A stretch of 64,000 bases of DNA, taken from Novosphingopyxis baekryungensis DSM 16222 (GTDB taxonomy: Bacteria; Pseudomonadota; Alphaproteobacteria; Sphingomonadales; Sphingomonadaceae). Each line of letters starts with the position of its first letter. The stretch's first letter is position 1. The DNA is taken from positions 124,001 to 188,000 of the forward strand of contig NZ_ATUR01000002.1 in the NCBI RefSeq assembly GCF_000420305.1, given 5' to 3'. Under the pieces are notes generated by a model. That model was not told the DNA's origin, made no database searches, and saw only the letters and a program-made list of their open reading frames with translations. A program made the translations under genes and the position numbers. Below are positions 25,995 through 35,758 of this stretch, piece after piece.

Positions 25995-26726
25995 GTGGCC
26001 CAGAATGTGGCTCCCTTGATGCCTCACGCGACCGCCGCCTGGCTGGTCGACAACACCTCGCTCGGATTCGATCAGATCGCGGAATTCTGCGGTCTGCACA
26101 TCCTGGAAATCCAGGCGATGGCCGATGACATGACCAGCAGCAAATATACCGGCCGCGATCCGGTGCGTGCGGGTGAACTGACGCTGGAGGAAATCGAGCG
26201 CGGTCAGGCCGATGAGGAATATCGCCTCAAGATCCAGAAGGGCCCCGATCAGGTCCGCCGCACCAAGGGCCCGCGCTACACGCCGGTGTCCAAGCGGCAG
26301 GACAAGCCGGACGGCATTGCCTGGCTGCTGCGCAACCACCCCGAAATTTCGGACGCGCAGGTCTGCAAGCTGATCGGCACCACCCGCAACACGATTAACG
26401 CGATCCGTGAGCGCAGCCACTGGAACATCGCCGAGATCCAGCCCAAGGATCCGGTGACGCTGGGCCTGTGTTCGCAGCGCGAGCTGGACGCCGTGGTGTC
26501 CAAGGCCGCTAAGAAGGCCGGCATCGAAGAGCAGGGCGTCGACGAAGCCAAGCAGGGTGTCGACCGTGCCGCGCTGATCGAAGAGCTGCGCGCCGAACGG
26601 GCCGAGGAAAAGCGCGTGGCGGAAGAGGCCTTGCGTGAGGGCGAAGAGGGCGAGCAGGGCGATGCCGCGGAAGGCGAAGCCCCGCGCACCGAAGAGCTTA
26701 CCGCAGAAAACCTCTTCAAACGCTGA
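25995..26726 (+). CDS. Cell-cycle transcriptional regulator TrcR (DUF1013)
   Basis: This 243-aa protein matches DUF1013, almost invariant in alphaproteobacteria: ATAAWLVDNTSLGFDQIAEFCGLH at the N terminus and a helix-turn-helix-like block (ISDAQVCKLIGTTRNTINAIRERSHW, about residues 114-139). It is reported as a cell-cycle transcription regulator. The last 70 residues are acidic, low complexity and likely disordered. The GTG start has GGAGA 8 nt ahead. A strong terminator follows. Confidence 0.92.
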   Translation: MAQNVAPLMPHATAAWLVDNTSLGFDQIAEFCGLHILEIQAMADDMTSSKYTGRDPVRAGELTLEEIERGQADEEYRLKIQKGPDQVRRTKGPRYTPVSKRQDKPDGIAWLLRNHPEISDAQVCKLIGTTRNTINAIRERSHWNIAEIQPKDPVTLGLCSQRELDAVVSKAAKKAGIEEQGVDEAKQGVDRAALIEELRAERAEEKRVAEEALREGEEGEQGDAAEGEAPRTEELTAENLFKR

Positions 26727-26730
26727 TAGA

Positions 26731-26772
26731 AAGGCGGGCGCCGGCCATGCGGCCTGTGGCGCCCGCCTTTAT
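26731..26772 (+). terminator. Intrinsic terminator of the TrcR gene
   Basis: A perfect 12-bp stem (AAGGCGGGCGCC at 26731-26742, GGCGCCCGCCTT at 26758-26769) ends in TTTAT. Confidence 0.85.
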
Positions 26773-26871
26773 CTGAACATTCTGTATCTGAATATTCTGG
26801 CCCAAGCGGTTTGATCCGAAGGATCGGCCAGCGCTGGCCCAGTGTTGGCCCAGAGCTGGCAGACTGATCCC
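26771..26871 (+). repeat. Short imperfect tandem repeats upstream of fadD
   Basis: Two 15-nt units (ATCTGAACATTCTGT and ATCTGAATATTCTGG) lie at 26771-26800, and two to three copies of a TGGCCCAG-type unit at 26831-26860. The rest of the gap to the fadD start (26872-26998) shows no recognised element; a promoter is expected there. Confidence 0.5.
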
Positions 26872-26998
26872 GCAGGCCGCTTCCCGGCGGCAAAAAAAAC
26901 CCGTTTCAACGCCAATCGAACCCGCCCTGCCACCAGCAGGTTGCTCCGGTCGCTGGTCTCGCTTACACGCCTGTCAACAGCAGACAGCAGGAGTGGTT

Positions 26999-28666
26999 AT
27001 GGCATCGGACAACAGCATCTGGAACGGTTCGAAATATCGCCACCCCAGCGCATGGGCGCAGGACTTTGCGCCGATGACGGTGCCGCAGATGTTCGCCGCG
27101 TCCGTGCGGGACCATCCCGATGCGCCGCTGGTCGATTTTCTGGGCCGCAAGTTCAGCTATTCCGCGCTGGCCGCCCGCGCCATGCAGGTGGCCGCCGGCC
27201 TGACCGATCTGGGCATGAAGCCCGGTGACCGCGTGGGCCTGTTCCTGCCCAATGTGCCCCATTATGTCGCGGCCTATTATGGCGCGATGATCGCGGGCAT
27301 GGTGGTGGTGAACTTCTCGCCCCTCTACAGCGCGGCGGAGCTGGGCCATCAGGTGGAAGACAGCGGCACGCGGCTGCTCATCACCGTCGATGCCACGGCG
27401 CTGCTGCCCACCGCGCTGAAGGTGCTGGAAGAAAGCTCGCTCGAAAAACTGGTCGTCGGATCAGTGGCCGAGGGGCTGCCGACGGCCAAGGGTCTGGCCT
27501 ATCGCCTGTTCAAGCGCGCCGATATCGCGGCGATCCCCAAGGACAAGGCGGTCACCCGCTGGTCCGATCTGATCGATAATCGCGGCGAATTTGCCGGCAA
27601 TGACCCGAAGCCCGAAGACGTTGCCCTGCTGCAATATACCGGCGGCACTACCGGCACGCCCAAGGGGGCCATGCTGACGCATCAGAATCTGACCGCCAAT
27701 GCGCGGCAGATCCAGATGATCGATCCGGGCACGGTGGCGGTGGACCGCATCATGGGCGTGCTGCCGCTGTTCCATGTGTTCGCCAATGCCTGCGTGCTCA
27801 ACCGCACGGTGCTGCGCGGCGGCGAGATCGTGATGCTGCCGCGCTTCGATGCGGGCGATGCGCTGAAGGCGATCCAGCGCACCAAGCCGGTGTCCATGCC
27901 CGGCGTGCCGACCATGTATCAGGCGCTGCTCGATCATCCGGCCATCGGCAAGACCGATTTTACCTCGCTGCAATATTGCATTTCGGGCGGCGCGCCGCTG
28001 GCGCAGACGGTGAAGACGCGCTGGGAAGAGGCCACCGGATCGCAGTTGATCGAAGGCTATGGCCTGACCGAAAGCTCGGGCGTGGTGTCCAGCAATCCCT
28101 ATATCGGGGCGGGCAAGATCGGCACCATCGGCCAGCCGATCCCCGGCACGCGCATTCGTCTGCTGGACAAGGAAGACCCCTCGAAGCCCGCGCCGGAGGG
28201 CGAGCCGGGCGAGCTGACCTTTGCCGGTCCGCAGGTGATGAAGGGCTATTGGCGGCGTCCCGATGCGGACGCCAAGGTGTTCGACGGGGAATTTCTGCGC
28301 ACCGGAGATGTGGCGACCATCGACGAGGACGGCTTCGTCGCCATCGTCGATCGGCTGAAGGACATGATTTCGGTGGGCGGGTTCAAGGTGTTCCCCAGCC
28401 ATATCGAGGATGTGCTCTACACCCATGAAGCGGTGCGCGATGCCCTCGTGATCGGTGTGCCGGACGATTATCATGGTGAGCTGCCCAAGGCGTTCGTGAC
28501 GCTGAACGATGGGGCGGATGTCGATGGCCAGACGCTGATGGCCTGGCTCAATCCCAAGGTCGGCAAGCATGAGCGGGTGAACGCCGTGGTGGTACGCGAC
28601 GAATTGCCCAAGACGATGATCGGCAAGCTGGATCGCAAGGCGCTGCGAGCCGAAGAGGGGGTTTGA
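26999..28666 (+). CDS. fadD: Long-chain fatty acid-CoA ligase
   Basis: This 555-aa ANL-superfamily enzyme activates fatty acids with ATP and CoA. Motifs: YTGGTTGTPKGA (P-loop), GYGLTESSG, GDVATIDEDGFV and the lysine-containing PKTMIGKLDRK near the C terminus. Length and order are typical of FadD. ATG at 26999 has AGGAG 6 nt upstream; an in-frame GTG at 26993 is less likely. Confidence 0.94.
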   Translation: MASDNSIWNGSKYRHPSAWAQDFAPMTVPQMFAASVRDHPDAPLVDFLGRKFSYSALAARAMQVAAGLTDLGMKPGDRVGLFLPNVPHYVAAYYGAMIAGMVVVNFSPLYSAAELGHQVEDSGTRLLITVDATALLPTALKVLEESSLEKLVVGSVAEGLPTAKGLAYRLFKRADIAAIPKDKAVTRWSDLIDNRGEFAGNDPKPEDVALLQYTGGTTGTPKGAMLTHQNLTANARQIQMIDPGTVAVDRIMGVLPLFHVFANACVLNRTVLRGGEIVMLPRFDAGDALKAIQRTKPVSMPGVPTMYQALLDHPAIGKTDFTSLQYCISGGAPLAQTVKTRWEEATGSQLIEGYGLTESSGVVSSNPYIGAGKIGTIGQPIPGTRIRLLDKEDPSKPAPEGEPGELTFAGPQVMKGYWRRPDADAKVFDGEFLRTGDVATIDEDGFVAIVDRLKDMISVGGFKVFPSHIEDVLYTHEAVRDALVIGVPDDYHGELPKAFVTLNDGADVDGQTLMAWLNPKVGKHERVNAVVVRDELPKTMIGKLDRKALRAEEGV

Positions 28667-28783
28667 ACGGTTCTGGGTAGCGAGACCGGGCGTGCGCGCG
28701 GGCCTGATGGGAGGCCGCGCCATGGCAGCCTTCGCCGCCCGGCAGCGTTGCCATAACCGCTTGCCACGCTCTTAAGCAGATTT

Positions 28784-28850
28784 CATCGGCGCCGCAGATA
28801 TTGGTGTCTGCGGCGCCGATGTAGGAAATTATATTGCGCGAGCGCGCAAT
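28784..28850. terminator. Double hairpin between convergent fadD and aldehyde dehydrogenase genes
   Basis: The first hairpin has a perfect 15-bp stem (28784-28798 with 28807-28821) and an 8-nt loop. The second has ATTGCGCG (28833-28840) pairing with CGCGCAAT (28843-28850). Neither has a T-run, so termination may be rho-dependent or the elements may act as 3'-end stabilisers. The remaining gap sequence shows nothing else recognised. Confidence 0.5.
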
Positions 28851-28894
28851 CGATACGTGCTCACTTTGTCAACTTCGGACAGCTTTCGAAGCGT

Positions 28895-30259
28895 TCAGTC
28901 CGCGAACACCGTCTTGGCGTTCATGAACTCGTGCAGGCCGAAGGCGCTGAGCTCGCGGCCATAGCCGGAGCGTTTGATGCCGCCGAAGGGCGCTTCCGGA
29001 GACGATGCCAGAACCTTGTTGAAGGCGGTCATGCCGGATTCGATCTCATTGGCGAAGCGCTGCTGCTCGGCCTCGTCCTGCGTGAACACCGCCGAGCCAA
29101 GGCCATAGGGGGAGCGGTTGGCGATGCGGATCGCATCGTCGATATCGTCCGCCTTGAACACCATGGCGACGGGCCCGAACAGCTCCTCCTCCATCAGCGG
29201 GTTTTCGGTGGTCATGCCGCTGATGATGCCGGCGTTCATGAACGCCCCGCCGTCGCCCACGGCTTCGCCGCCAAACTCGACGGTGGCATCGGTGCCGCGC
29301 ACCTTTTCCATCTGTTCCAGCACGGTATCGCGCTGCTCGAAGCTGGAGAGGGGGCCCATGTCGGTGCCCTCGTCGAACGGATCGCCCCAGCTTACCGCCT
29401 TCATGCCGGCGCGGAACCGCTCCATGAAGTCCTCATAGATATCCTCGTGCACGATCATGCGCTTGCCGCAGATACAGCTCTGTCCGGTATTCTGGATGCG
29501 CGCCTTCACCGCCTTTTCGGCCGCATCGGCGATATCGGCAGAGGGCATCACGATGAACGGATCGGATCCGCCCAGCTCCAGCACCATCTTCTTCAGCTGC
29601 TTGCCCGCCGTTTCGGCGACCGCAGAGCCGGCACCCTCGCTGCCGGTCAGCGTGGCCGCGACCACCCGGTCGTCTTCCAAAATAGCGGCGACCGCGCCGG
29701 ACTTGATGACCAGGTTCTGAAACAGGCCCTCGGGCGCACCGGCCTCGCGGATGAGGCGGTCCATCATCTCGGCGCAGCCCATGGTGACGCTGGCATGCTT
29801 CAGCAAACCGACATTGCCGGCCATGATCGCGGGCGCGATGAAGCGCACCGCCTGCCAGAGCGGAAAGTTCCAGGGCATGACTGCCAGCACCGGGCCCATG
29901 GGCAGGTACCGGGTATAGACATTGCCCTCCGCCCGTCCCCAGCGGACGTCCTGCAACAGCGCGGGGCCATGTTCGGCATAGAAGCGGAAGGCGGTGGCGC
30001 ATTTCTCGGCCTCAGCCTTGGCCGAGGCGAAGGTCTTGCCCATCTCCAAAGTGATCTGGCGGCCCAGCGCCTCGCTGTTTTTCTCGAACGCGTCGGCAAT
30101 GGCGGAAAGCAGATCGGTCCGTGTCTTGTAGTCGGTCTTGCTCCAGCTGGCATAGGTTTCCGCCGCCTTGGCAAGCTTGGTCTCGATCTGCTCTGCGGTC
30201 AGCTCGCTATAGTCTTCGAGCGTTTCACCGGTGGCAGGATTGCTGGTCGTGATCGTCAT
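28895..30259 (-). CDS. NAD(P)-dependent aldehyde dehydrogenase, succinate-semialdehyde type
   Basis: This 454-aa ALDH oxidises an aldehyde, probably succinate semialdehyde. Catalytic residues: the cysteine in NTGQSCICGKR, the glutamate in LELGGSDPF, and the asparagine in PWNFPLWQ. The C-terminal PFGGIKRSGYGRELS is typical of the Sad/GabD-2 type of about 455 aa. The ribosome-binding site is AGGAG. The true substrate is inference. Confidence 0.92.
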   Translation of the reverse strand: MTITTSNPATGETLEDYSELTAEQIETKLAKAAETYASWSKTDYKTRTDLLSAIADAFEKNSEALGRQITLEMGKTFASAKAEAEKCATAFRFYAEHGPALLQDVRWGRAEGNVYTRYLPMGPVLAVMPWNFPLWQAVRFIAPAIMAGNVGLLKHASVTMGCAEMMDRLIREAGAPEGLFQNLVIKSGAVAAILEDDRVVAATLTGSEGAGSAVAETAGKQLKKMVLELGGSDPFIVMPSADIADAAEKAVKARIQNTGQSCICGKRMIVHEDIYEDFMERFRAGMKAVSWGDPFDEGTDMGPLSSFEQRDTVLEQMEKVRGTDATVEFGGEAVGDGGAFMNAGIISGMTTENPLMEEELFGPVAMVFKADDIDDAIRIANRSPYGLGSAVFTQDEAEQQRFANEIESGMTAFNKVLASSPEAPFGGIKRSGYGRELSAFGLHEFMNAKTVFAD

Positions 30260-30316
30260 ATCTGGCTCCTGATCGCTTTGATGACCAAGCGTTGGAGCCA
30301 GCGGTTCGTTCCGCAG

Positions 30317-30619
30317 CTACTCGGCGTCGGGTTCGGCGGGCTCGGCATCGGCCGGTGCGCTGCCATCGGCGGACGTGCCGCCGCCGCTAGCTTCGGGATT
30401 GTCGCCAGCGGCTTCGGACGCAATTCCTTCCACCTCCGGCGCTTCGGACCGGATATCGTCGATCGAGATCATGTCATCGCTGATGGTGCCTTCCAGATCG
30501 TCGACATTGTTCATGACCGTTTCGGTCACCTCCTTGTCGGCGGGCGCGGCATCGGGTTTGTCGCCGCCACAGCCGGCCAGCAGGGCCAGCGCCGCGAGGG
30601 GCAGGATAGCGTCGCGCAT
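30317..30619 (-). CDS. Small acidic lipoprotein
   Basis: This 100-aa protein has a lipoprotein signal with lipobox LAGC (Cys17) followed by a low-complexity acidic tail rich in A, D, E, S and G. No domain is recognised. GGAGAAGAG precedes the ATG. It lies 22 nt after lipB on the same strand and may be co-transcribed with it. Confidence 0.75.
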   Translation of the reverse strand: MRDAILPLAALALLAGCGGDKPDAAPADKEVTETVMNNVDDLEGTISDDMISIDDIRSEAPEVEGIASEAAGDNPEASGGGTSADGSAPADAEPAEPDAE

Positions 30620-30641
30620 GCTCTTCTCCGTCTATTATCCG

Positions 30642-31322
30642 TCAGTCGCCGACTGCGGCCAGAAAGCTGCCGAAATGCCGGCGCAGCGCAGCATCCAGAT
30701 CGGCCATCCCCGCATCGATACCGAGCGCAGCCATGCTCGTCACCGGAAATTCACTGATGCCGCAGGGCACGATGCCGGCAAAGTGGCTCAGGTCCGGGTT
30801 CACATTCACCGCAAAGCCGTGCGCTGTGACCCAGCGGCGCACCCGCACGCCGATGGCGCCGATCTTGGCTTCGCGGCCCTGTGCATCGTCGCACCATATA
30901 CCGATGCGGCCCTCGGCGCGGCGCGCGGCTATGCCGAATTCGCCGAGCGCGGCGATCACCCAGCCTTCCAGCGCGTGAACGAAGCAGCGCACGTCGCGCC
31001 CGCGCTCGTTGAGGTTGAGCATCACATAGCCCACCCGCTGGCCCGGCCCATGATAGGTATAGCGGCCACCGCGACCGCTATCGAAGACCGGAAACCGGTG
31101 TTGCAGAAGCTCGGCCGGGTCTGCGCTGGTCCCGGCGGTATACAGCGGTGGATGTTCCAGCAGCCAGATCAGCTCTTCGCCGCTGCCATCGCGAATCGCG
31201 GTCTGCCGTGCGTCCATGCGCGCCACGGCTTCGGGATAGGCGATGGGCCCGGTGGCCTCCTCCCATGCCACGCCGTTCGGCCGGTCATGACCCCCGGCCT
31301 GCAATTGATTGATCTTTTCCAT
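30642..31322 (-). CDS. lipB: Octanoyltransferase (lipoate biosynthesis)
   Basis: This 226-aa enzyme moves octanoyl groups from acyl carrier protein to lipoyl domains. It shows [15 protein letters not shown], the [12 protein letters not shown] block, the catalytic lysine in [10 protein letters not shown] and the catalytic cysteine in [11 protein letters not shown] at 31322 gives a normal-length protein; upstream residues in this frame lie in the divergent intergenic region. No strong ribosome-binding site was seen. Confidence 0.95.
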   Translation of the reverse strand: MEKINQLQAGGHDRPNGVAWEEATGPIAYPEAVARMDARQTAIRDGSGEELIWLLEHPPLYTAGTSADPAELLQHRFPVFDSGRGGRYTYHGPGQRVGYVMLNLNERGRDVRCFVHALEGWVIAALGEFGIAARRAEGRIGIWCDDAQGREAKIGAIGVRVRRWVTAHGFAVNVNPDLSHFAGIVPCGISEFPVTSMAALGIDAGMADLDAALRRHFGSFLAAVGD

Positions 31323-31420
31323 CGAGCGTAGAAATGGACCGACGAACGGCGGGCGGCAAGCCTTGTCAGCACGCAGATGGCCGCTTAGAAATCGGCCAAG
31401 GAATGACAGGGATGGGACAT

Positions 31421-32179
31421 ATGGCAAAGAAGCTCGATTTTTCGGACGCGTGGAATGATGCGACCGGCCTGTTGAAGGCGCACAAGGAAGGCGTGCTGGC
31501 GATTGCCGGAGTGTTCCTGTTCCTGCCGCAAATCGCGATCGGCTATTTCGCCAGTGGGTTGGATGTCGAAGGCGTCAATGACTCTTCGCAGGTGGCGCAG
31601 ATCTACGAAGCATGGTTTCTCGCCAATGGACTGTTCCTGTTTCTCGCCAGTGTCGTCTCGATGATCGGCTCGGTATCGCTGTATGTGATCTTTCTGCGCG
31701 GCAACCAGACCATCGGTCAGGCGATCTCGACCGGGCTGAAACTGTTCATCACCTATTTTCTGGTGGCGGTGCTGACCGCCATCGCCGTGGCGTTCGGTTT
31801 CGTTCTGTTGATCGTTCCCGGCATCTATTTCGCGGTGAAATTCTCGCTGGCACCGGCCGCGCTGGCTGCAGAGCATATCACCAACCCGATTGCGGCCATG
31901 AAGCGTTCCTGGGCGGCCACCAAGGGCAACAGCCTGCGCATATTTTTCCTGCTGCTGATTGTCGGCATCGTCGGGCTGATCGCCGTCATGGCCGTGTCCG
32001 CGGTGCTCGGCATTCCGGTCAGTCTGCTCCTGCCCACCGAGGCAGCCCTGTTCGTCAACAATATCATCAGCTCGCTCGCCGGTGCGATTTTCAGCGCGAT
32101 CTTCATCGCCCTGTACGCCGCGATCTATCGGCAGCTGGCCGGCAGCTTCACCCGGCGCGAGCTGGAAGAGACGTTCTAG
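31421..32179 (+). CDS. Multi-pass membrane protein of unknown function
   Basis: This 252-aa protein has about six hydrophobic segments with a repeated layout ([73 protein letters not shown]). The sequence [20 protein letters not shown], with a conserved-looking GxxW-like segment following, recalls the membrane domain of glycerophosphodiester phosphodiesterase-type and DUF975-like proteins. Starts at 31403 and 31412 are also possible. The role is unknown. Confidence 0.75.
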   Translation: MAKKLDFSDAWNDATGLLKAHKEGVLAIAGVFLFLPQIAIGYFASGLDVEGVNDSSQVAQIYEAWFLANGLFLFLASVVSMIGSVSLYVIFLRGNQTIGQAISTGLKLFITYFLVAVLTAIAVAFGFVLLIVPGIYFAVKFSLAPAALAAEHITNPIAAMKRSWAATKGNSLRIFFLLLIVGIVGLIAVMAVSAVLGIPVSLLLPTEAALFVNNIISSLAGAIFSAIFIALYAAIYRQLAGSFTRRELEETF

Positions 32180-32192
32180 GCTGCTTTCTGTC

Positions 32193-32220
32193 TCACCCGG
32201 CCCGATGCAGCGCCGGGTGA
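32193..32220. terminator. Hairpin between convergent genes
   Basis: TCACCCGGC (32193-32201) pairs with GCCGGGTGA (32212-32220) around a 10-nt loop. No T-run flanks it, so it is only a possible terminator for the membrane protein or hemF. Confidence 0.4.
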
Positions 32221-32228
32221 AATAGGCC

Positions 32229-33107
32229 TTAGGTCCAGCGCGCTTCGGGCGGCAGGCTCATCAGGATCGCATCGATATTGCCGCCGGTCTTCAGGCCGAA
32301 CAGCGTACCGCGATCATAGAGCAGGTTGAATTCGGCATAGCGCCCACGCCATTCCAGCATCTGCTGGCGGTCGGCCTCGTTCCAGGGCTCGTTCATCCGG
32401 CGTCGCACGATGGCGGGATAGACATCCAGAAACGCTTCGCCGACATCGCGGCTGAACTCAAAATTGCGATCGAACTGCGCCGCGCTGTCCGCTTCCAGAT
32501 GGTCGTAGAATATCCCGCCGACGCCGCGATGCACCGCGCGATGGGGGATGTAGAAATAATCCTCCGCCCATTTGGCATAGCGCTCGTAGACGTCGGGGCC
32601 ATAGGGGCTGCAGGCTGCGCGCAGGCGGGCATGGAAGCCATCCGTGTCTTCCTGCTTTGGAAGCGGTGGATTTAGGTCCGCGCCGCCGCCGAACCATTTC
32701 TTCGTGGTCGTCAAAAAGCGGGTGTTCATATGGACCGCGGGGACATGGGGGTTGGCCATATGGGCCACCAGGCTGATGCCGGTGGCCAGAAAGCTGGGGT
32801 CCTCCGCCGCGCCGTTGATTGATGCGGCGAAATCCGGATTGAACGTCCCACCCACGGTGGACACATTGACGCCGACCTTTTCGAATATCTTGCCCTTCAT
32901 CATGCCGCGCACGCCGCCGCCGCCCGGCTGCCCATCCGGATCGTCGCGCTGCCAGGCGGTGTAGGCGAACGCCGCGTCCGAACCGGCCTCGCGCTCGATC
33001 GCCTCGAATTCGGCGCAGATGCGGTCGCGCAGCGCCTCGAACCAGTCGCGTGCCTGCTGCTGCTGACCGTCCAGGGTCAGGCCGGTGGTGTCTGGGGAAT
33101 GGGGCAT
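32229..33107 (-). CDS. hemF: Oxygen-dependent coproporphyrinogen III oxidase
   Basis: This 292-aa enzyme carries out an oxygen-requiring step of haem synthesis. Signatures are GGGGVRGMMKGKIFEKVGVN, HMNTRF, KKWFGGGADLNP and EFNLLYDRGT. ATG at 33107 is preceded by GAGGAT and is favoured over 33128. trmL lies 34 nt upstream on the same strand, so the two are probably co-transcribed. Confidence 0.96.
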   Translation of the reverse strand: MPHSPDTTGLTLDGQQQQARDWFEALRDRICAEFEAIEREAGSDAAFAYTAWQRDDPDGQPGGGGVRGMMKGKIFEKVGVNVSTVGGTFNPDFAASINGAAEDPSFLATGISLVAHMANPHVPAVHMNTRFLTTTKKWFGGGADLNPPLPKQEDTDGFHARLRAACSPYGPDVYERYAKWAEDYFYIPHRAVHRGVGGIFYDHLEADSAAQFDRNFEFSRDVGEAFLDVYPAIVRRRMNEPWNEADRQQMLEWRGRYAEFNLLYDRGTLFGLKTGGNIDAILMSLPPEARWT

Positions 33108-33141
33108 GCGGATCCTCGTGGCATTCATGGAAGCCAGCGCT

Positions 33142-33591
33142 TCAGGGCAACTGGCCGGTCTGGCGTAGCGCCTCGGCCAGCGCGATGCCAGCCGAGACGG
33201 CCAGATTCAGTGAGCGCAGATCGGCGCGCATGGGAATGCGCACCGCAGCATCCGCACGCGTTCGCACATCTTCCGGCACGCCGGCACTTTCCGAACCGAA
33301 GAGAAGCTGATCGTCCGCTTCAAAGGCAAAGTCGTAAAGCGATCCGCTTGCCTTGCTGCTGAGCAGGACAAGGCGGCCGGGGGCCGGTGCAGCGCGAAAC
33401 ACCTCCCAATCGGCATGCCGCGCCACATGGGCGAGAGCAGCATAATCCATGCCTGCGCGTTTCAGGGCGCGGTCCGAGAAGGGAAAGCCGCAAGGCTCGA
33501 TAATATCGCACGGCACGCCAAAACAGGCGGACAGCCGCAAGATGGTGCCGACATTGCCGGCGATGTCCGGCTGGAAGAGAGCGATGCGCAT
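33142..33591 (-). CDS. trmL: tRNA (cytidine/uridine-34-2'-O)-methyltransferase
   Basis: This 149-aa SPOUT-class methyltransferase methylates the wobble ribose of tRNA-Leu. Family features are MRIALFQPDIAGNVGTILRLSACFG at the N terminus, LFGSESAGVPEDV and the knot sequence IPMRADLRSLNLAVSAGIALAE. The length is normal. It is divergent from petA. Confidence 0.94.
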   Translation of the reverse strand: MRIALFQPDIAGNVGTILRLSACFGVPCDIIEPCGFPFSDRALKRAGMDYAALAHVARHADWEVFRAAPAPGRLVLLSSKASGSLYDFAFEADDQLLFGSESAGVPEDVRTRADAAVRIPMRADLRSLNLAVSAGIALAEALRQTGQLP

Positions 33592-33825
33592 CGCCGGGTC
33601 ATAAGCGAAAGCCGATGGCGACGTAAGCCCGCCGGGCTGTCCCCAATGGCGCCCGTAACGCGATCATGCCGTTCAGAAAAAGCGGTTGGCAGGTTGGGCA
33701 GGCCCGGCTATCAGACCCGCTGAATCGAAGCGCTGGATCGACGAACCGATCCGCCTCGGGCCTCAGGGTAGGATGGATCTTCCCGGCGGCGTCAGGTCAG
33801 GCGCGCAACTTTGCAAGGGTATCGC

Positions 33826-34392
33826 ATGGCAACGGTCGAGCAGGCTGATCCGGTCCTGAAAGAAGACGGCGAAGGCGTCCGCCGCCGCGATTTTATCAAT
33901 ATCGCAGCATTGGGCGTCGCTGGCGTCGGAGCCACCATCGCGGTTATCCCGCTGGTCAACCAGATGAACCCCAGCGCCGATGTGCGGGCGCTGTCTTCGG
34001 TGGATATCGATATTTCCTCCATCCAGCCCGGCCAGGCGATCAAGTCCACCTGGCGCAAGCAGCCGATTTTCGTGCGCAATCTGACGCCGAAGGAAATTGC
34101 CGAGGCGAACGCCGTCAATGTGTCGACCTTGCGCGATCCGCAGACGCTGGCCGAGCGGACCGAAGAAGGGCACGAGAACTGGCTGATCACGCTGGCCGTC
34201 TGCACCCATCTCGGATGCATTCCGCTGGGCGCGGGCGAGGGCGAGAACAAGGGTGCGTTCGGCGGTTATTTCTGCCCGTGCCACGGTTCGTCCTACGACA
34301 CCGCGGCGCGCATCCGGCAGGGGCCCGCTCCGCGCAATCTGGAAGTGCCACCCTATACTTTTACCTCCGACACCGTCGTGCAGATAGGCTGA
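33826..34392 (+). CDS. petA: Cytochrome bc1 Rieske iron-sulphur subunit
   Basis: This 188-aa subunit carries the 2Fe-2S cluster of complex III. The cluster-binding motifs CTHLGC and CPCHGS are intact. The N-terminal [15 protein letters not shown] is a twin-arginine-type targeting sequence and transmembrane anchor, normal for bacterial Rieske proteins. ATG at 33826 has AAGGG upstream. The 234-nt gap to trmL should hold the promoter; no clear match was seen. Confidence 0.96.
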   Translation: MATVEQADPVLKEDGEGVRRRDFINIAALGVAGVGATIAVIPLVNQMNPSADVRALSSVDIDISSIQPGQAIKSTWRKQPIFVRNLTPKEIAEANAVNVSTLRDPQTLAERTEEGHENWLITLAVCTHLGCIPLGAGEGENKGAFGGYFCPCHGSSYDTAARIRQGPAPRNLEVPPYTFTSDTVVQIG

Positions 34393-34402
34393 GGATCCGA
34401 CC

Positions 34403-35740
34403 ATGAGCTTTCCCTGGGCCAAACATTATGAACCCAAGAATCCGGCCATGCGCTGGATCGACGAGCGTCTGCCGCTGCCGCGGCTGGTGTACAGCGCCGT
34501 CGGTGCTGGCTATCCGGTGCCGCGCAACCTGAACTATTTCTGGAATTTCGGCGTGCTCGCCGGTGTTGCGCTGGTGGTGCAGATCATCACCGGCGTCATC
34601 CTCGCGATGCATTACACCGCGAATATCGACACCGCTTTCAACAGCGTTGAAGCCATCATGCGCGATGTAAATTCCGGCTGGCTGATGCGCTATGCGCACG
34701 CCAACGGCGCAAGCTTCTTCTTCATCGTGGTCTATATCCATATCTTCCGCGGCCTGTTCTACGGGAGCTACAAGGCCCCGCGCGAGATGATCTGGCTGCT
34801 CGGTCTTGTCATCTTCCTGCTGATGATGGCCACCGCCTTCATGGGTTATGTGCTTCCCTGGGGTCAGATGAGCTTCTGGGGTGCGCAGGTGATTACGGGC
34901 TTCTTCTCCGCCATTCCGGTGGTGGGTGAGCCGATCCGCCAGTGGCTGCTGGGCGGCTTCGTGCCGGATCAGGCAACGCTGAACCGCTTCTTCTCGCTGC
35001 ATTATCTGCTGCCGTTCGTGATCGCCGGCACCATCATCCTGCACATCTGGGCGCTGCATATTCCGGGTTCCAACAACCCGACCGGCGTGAGCGTGAAGGG
35101 GCCGCAGGATACCGTGCCCTTCCACCCTTATTACACGGCGAAGGATGGTTTCGGCCTGGGCGTGTTCCTCATCCTGTTCTCGTTCATGGTGTTTTTCCTG
35201 CCGAACGCGCTTGGCCATGCGGACAATTACATCGCGGCCAATCCGCTTTCCACGCCTGCGCATATCGTGCCGGAATGGTATTTCTGGCCCTTCTACGCCA
35301 TCCTGCGTGCGTTCACCGTCGATCTTAGCTTCTTCGGACTGTTCACGATCGTCGAGGCGAAGCTGCTGGGCGTGATTGCGATGTTCGCATCGATTCTGAT
35401 CCTTTTCTTCCTGCCCTGGCTGGACAACAGCCCGGTGCGGTCCGGCAATTATCGGCCGAAGTTCAAGATCGCCTTCATCATCCTGGTGTTGGACGTGCTG
35501 GTGCTGGGTTTCTGCGGGCAAATGCCGGCAGAGGAACCATGGGTTATGCTGAGCCAGCTTGCCGCGGCTTACTATTTTGCGCATTTCCTGATCGTGCTGC
35601 CGCTGATCTCGCATTTCGAAAAGCCGTTGCCACTGCCGGGTTCGATCACAGAAGCGGTGCTCAACAAACATCGCATCAAGGGCGAGCGCGACGCGCTCCC
35701 GGGCATGGGTAGCGCCACCCAGCCGCAGCCGGCCGAATAA
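34403..35740 (+). CDS. petB: Cytochrome bc1 cytochrome b subunit
   Basis: This 445-aa integral membrane subunit holds two b haems and the quinone sites. Visible features are [33 protein letters not shown] (haem histidines), the PEWY motif in [12 protein letters not shown] (quinol oxidation) and eight hydrophobic segments. It starts 10 nt after petA behind GAGGAT. Confidence 0.97.
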   Translation: MSFPWAKHYEPKNPAMRWIDERLPLPRLVYSAVGAGYPVPRNLNYFWNFGVLAGVALVVQIITGVILAMHYTANIDTAFNSVEAIMRDVNSGWLMRYAHANGASFFFIVVYIHIFRGLFYGSYKAPREMIWLLGLVIFLLMMATAFMGYVLPWGQMSFWGAQVITGFFSAIPVVGEPIRQWLLGGFVPDQATLNRFFSLHYLLPFVIAGTIILHIWALHIPGSNNPTGVSVKGPQDTVPFHPYYTAKDGFGLGVFLILFSFMVFFLPNALGHADNYIAANPLSTPAHIVPEWYFWPFYAILRAFTVDLSFFGLFTIVEAKLLGVIAMFASILILFFLPWLDNSPVRSGNYRPKFKIAFIILVLDVLVLGFCGQMPAEEPWVMLSQLAAAYYFAHFLIVLPLISHFEKPLPLPGSITEAVLNKHRIKGERDALPGMGSATQPQPAE

Positions 35741-35758
35741 GAGGATCGACGACTTCCG

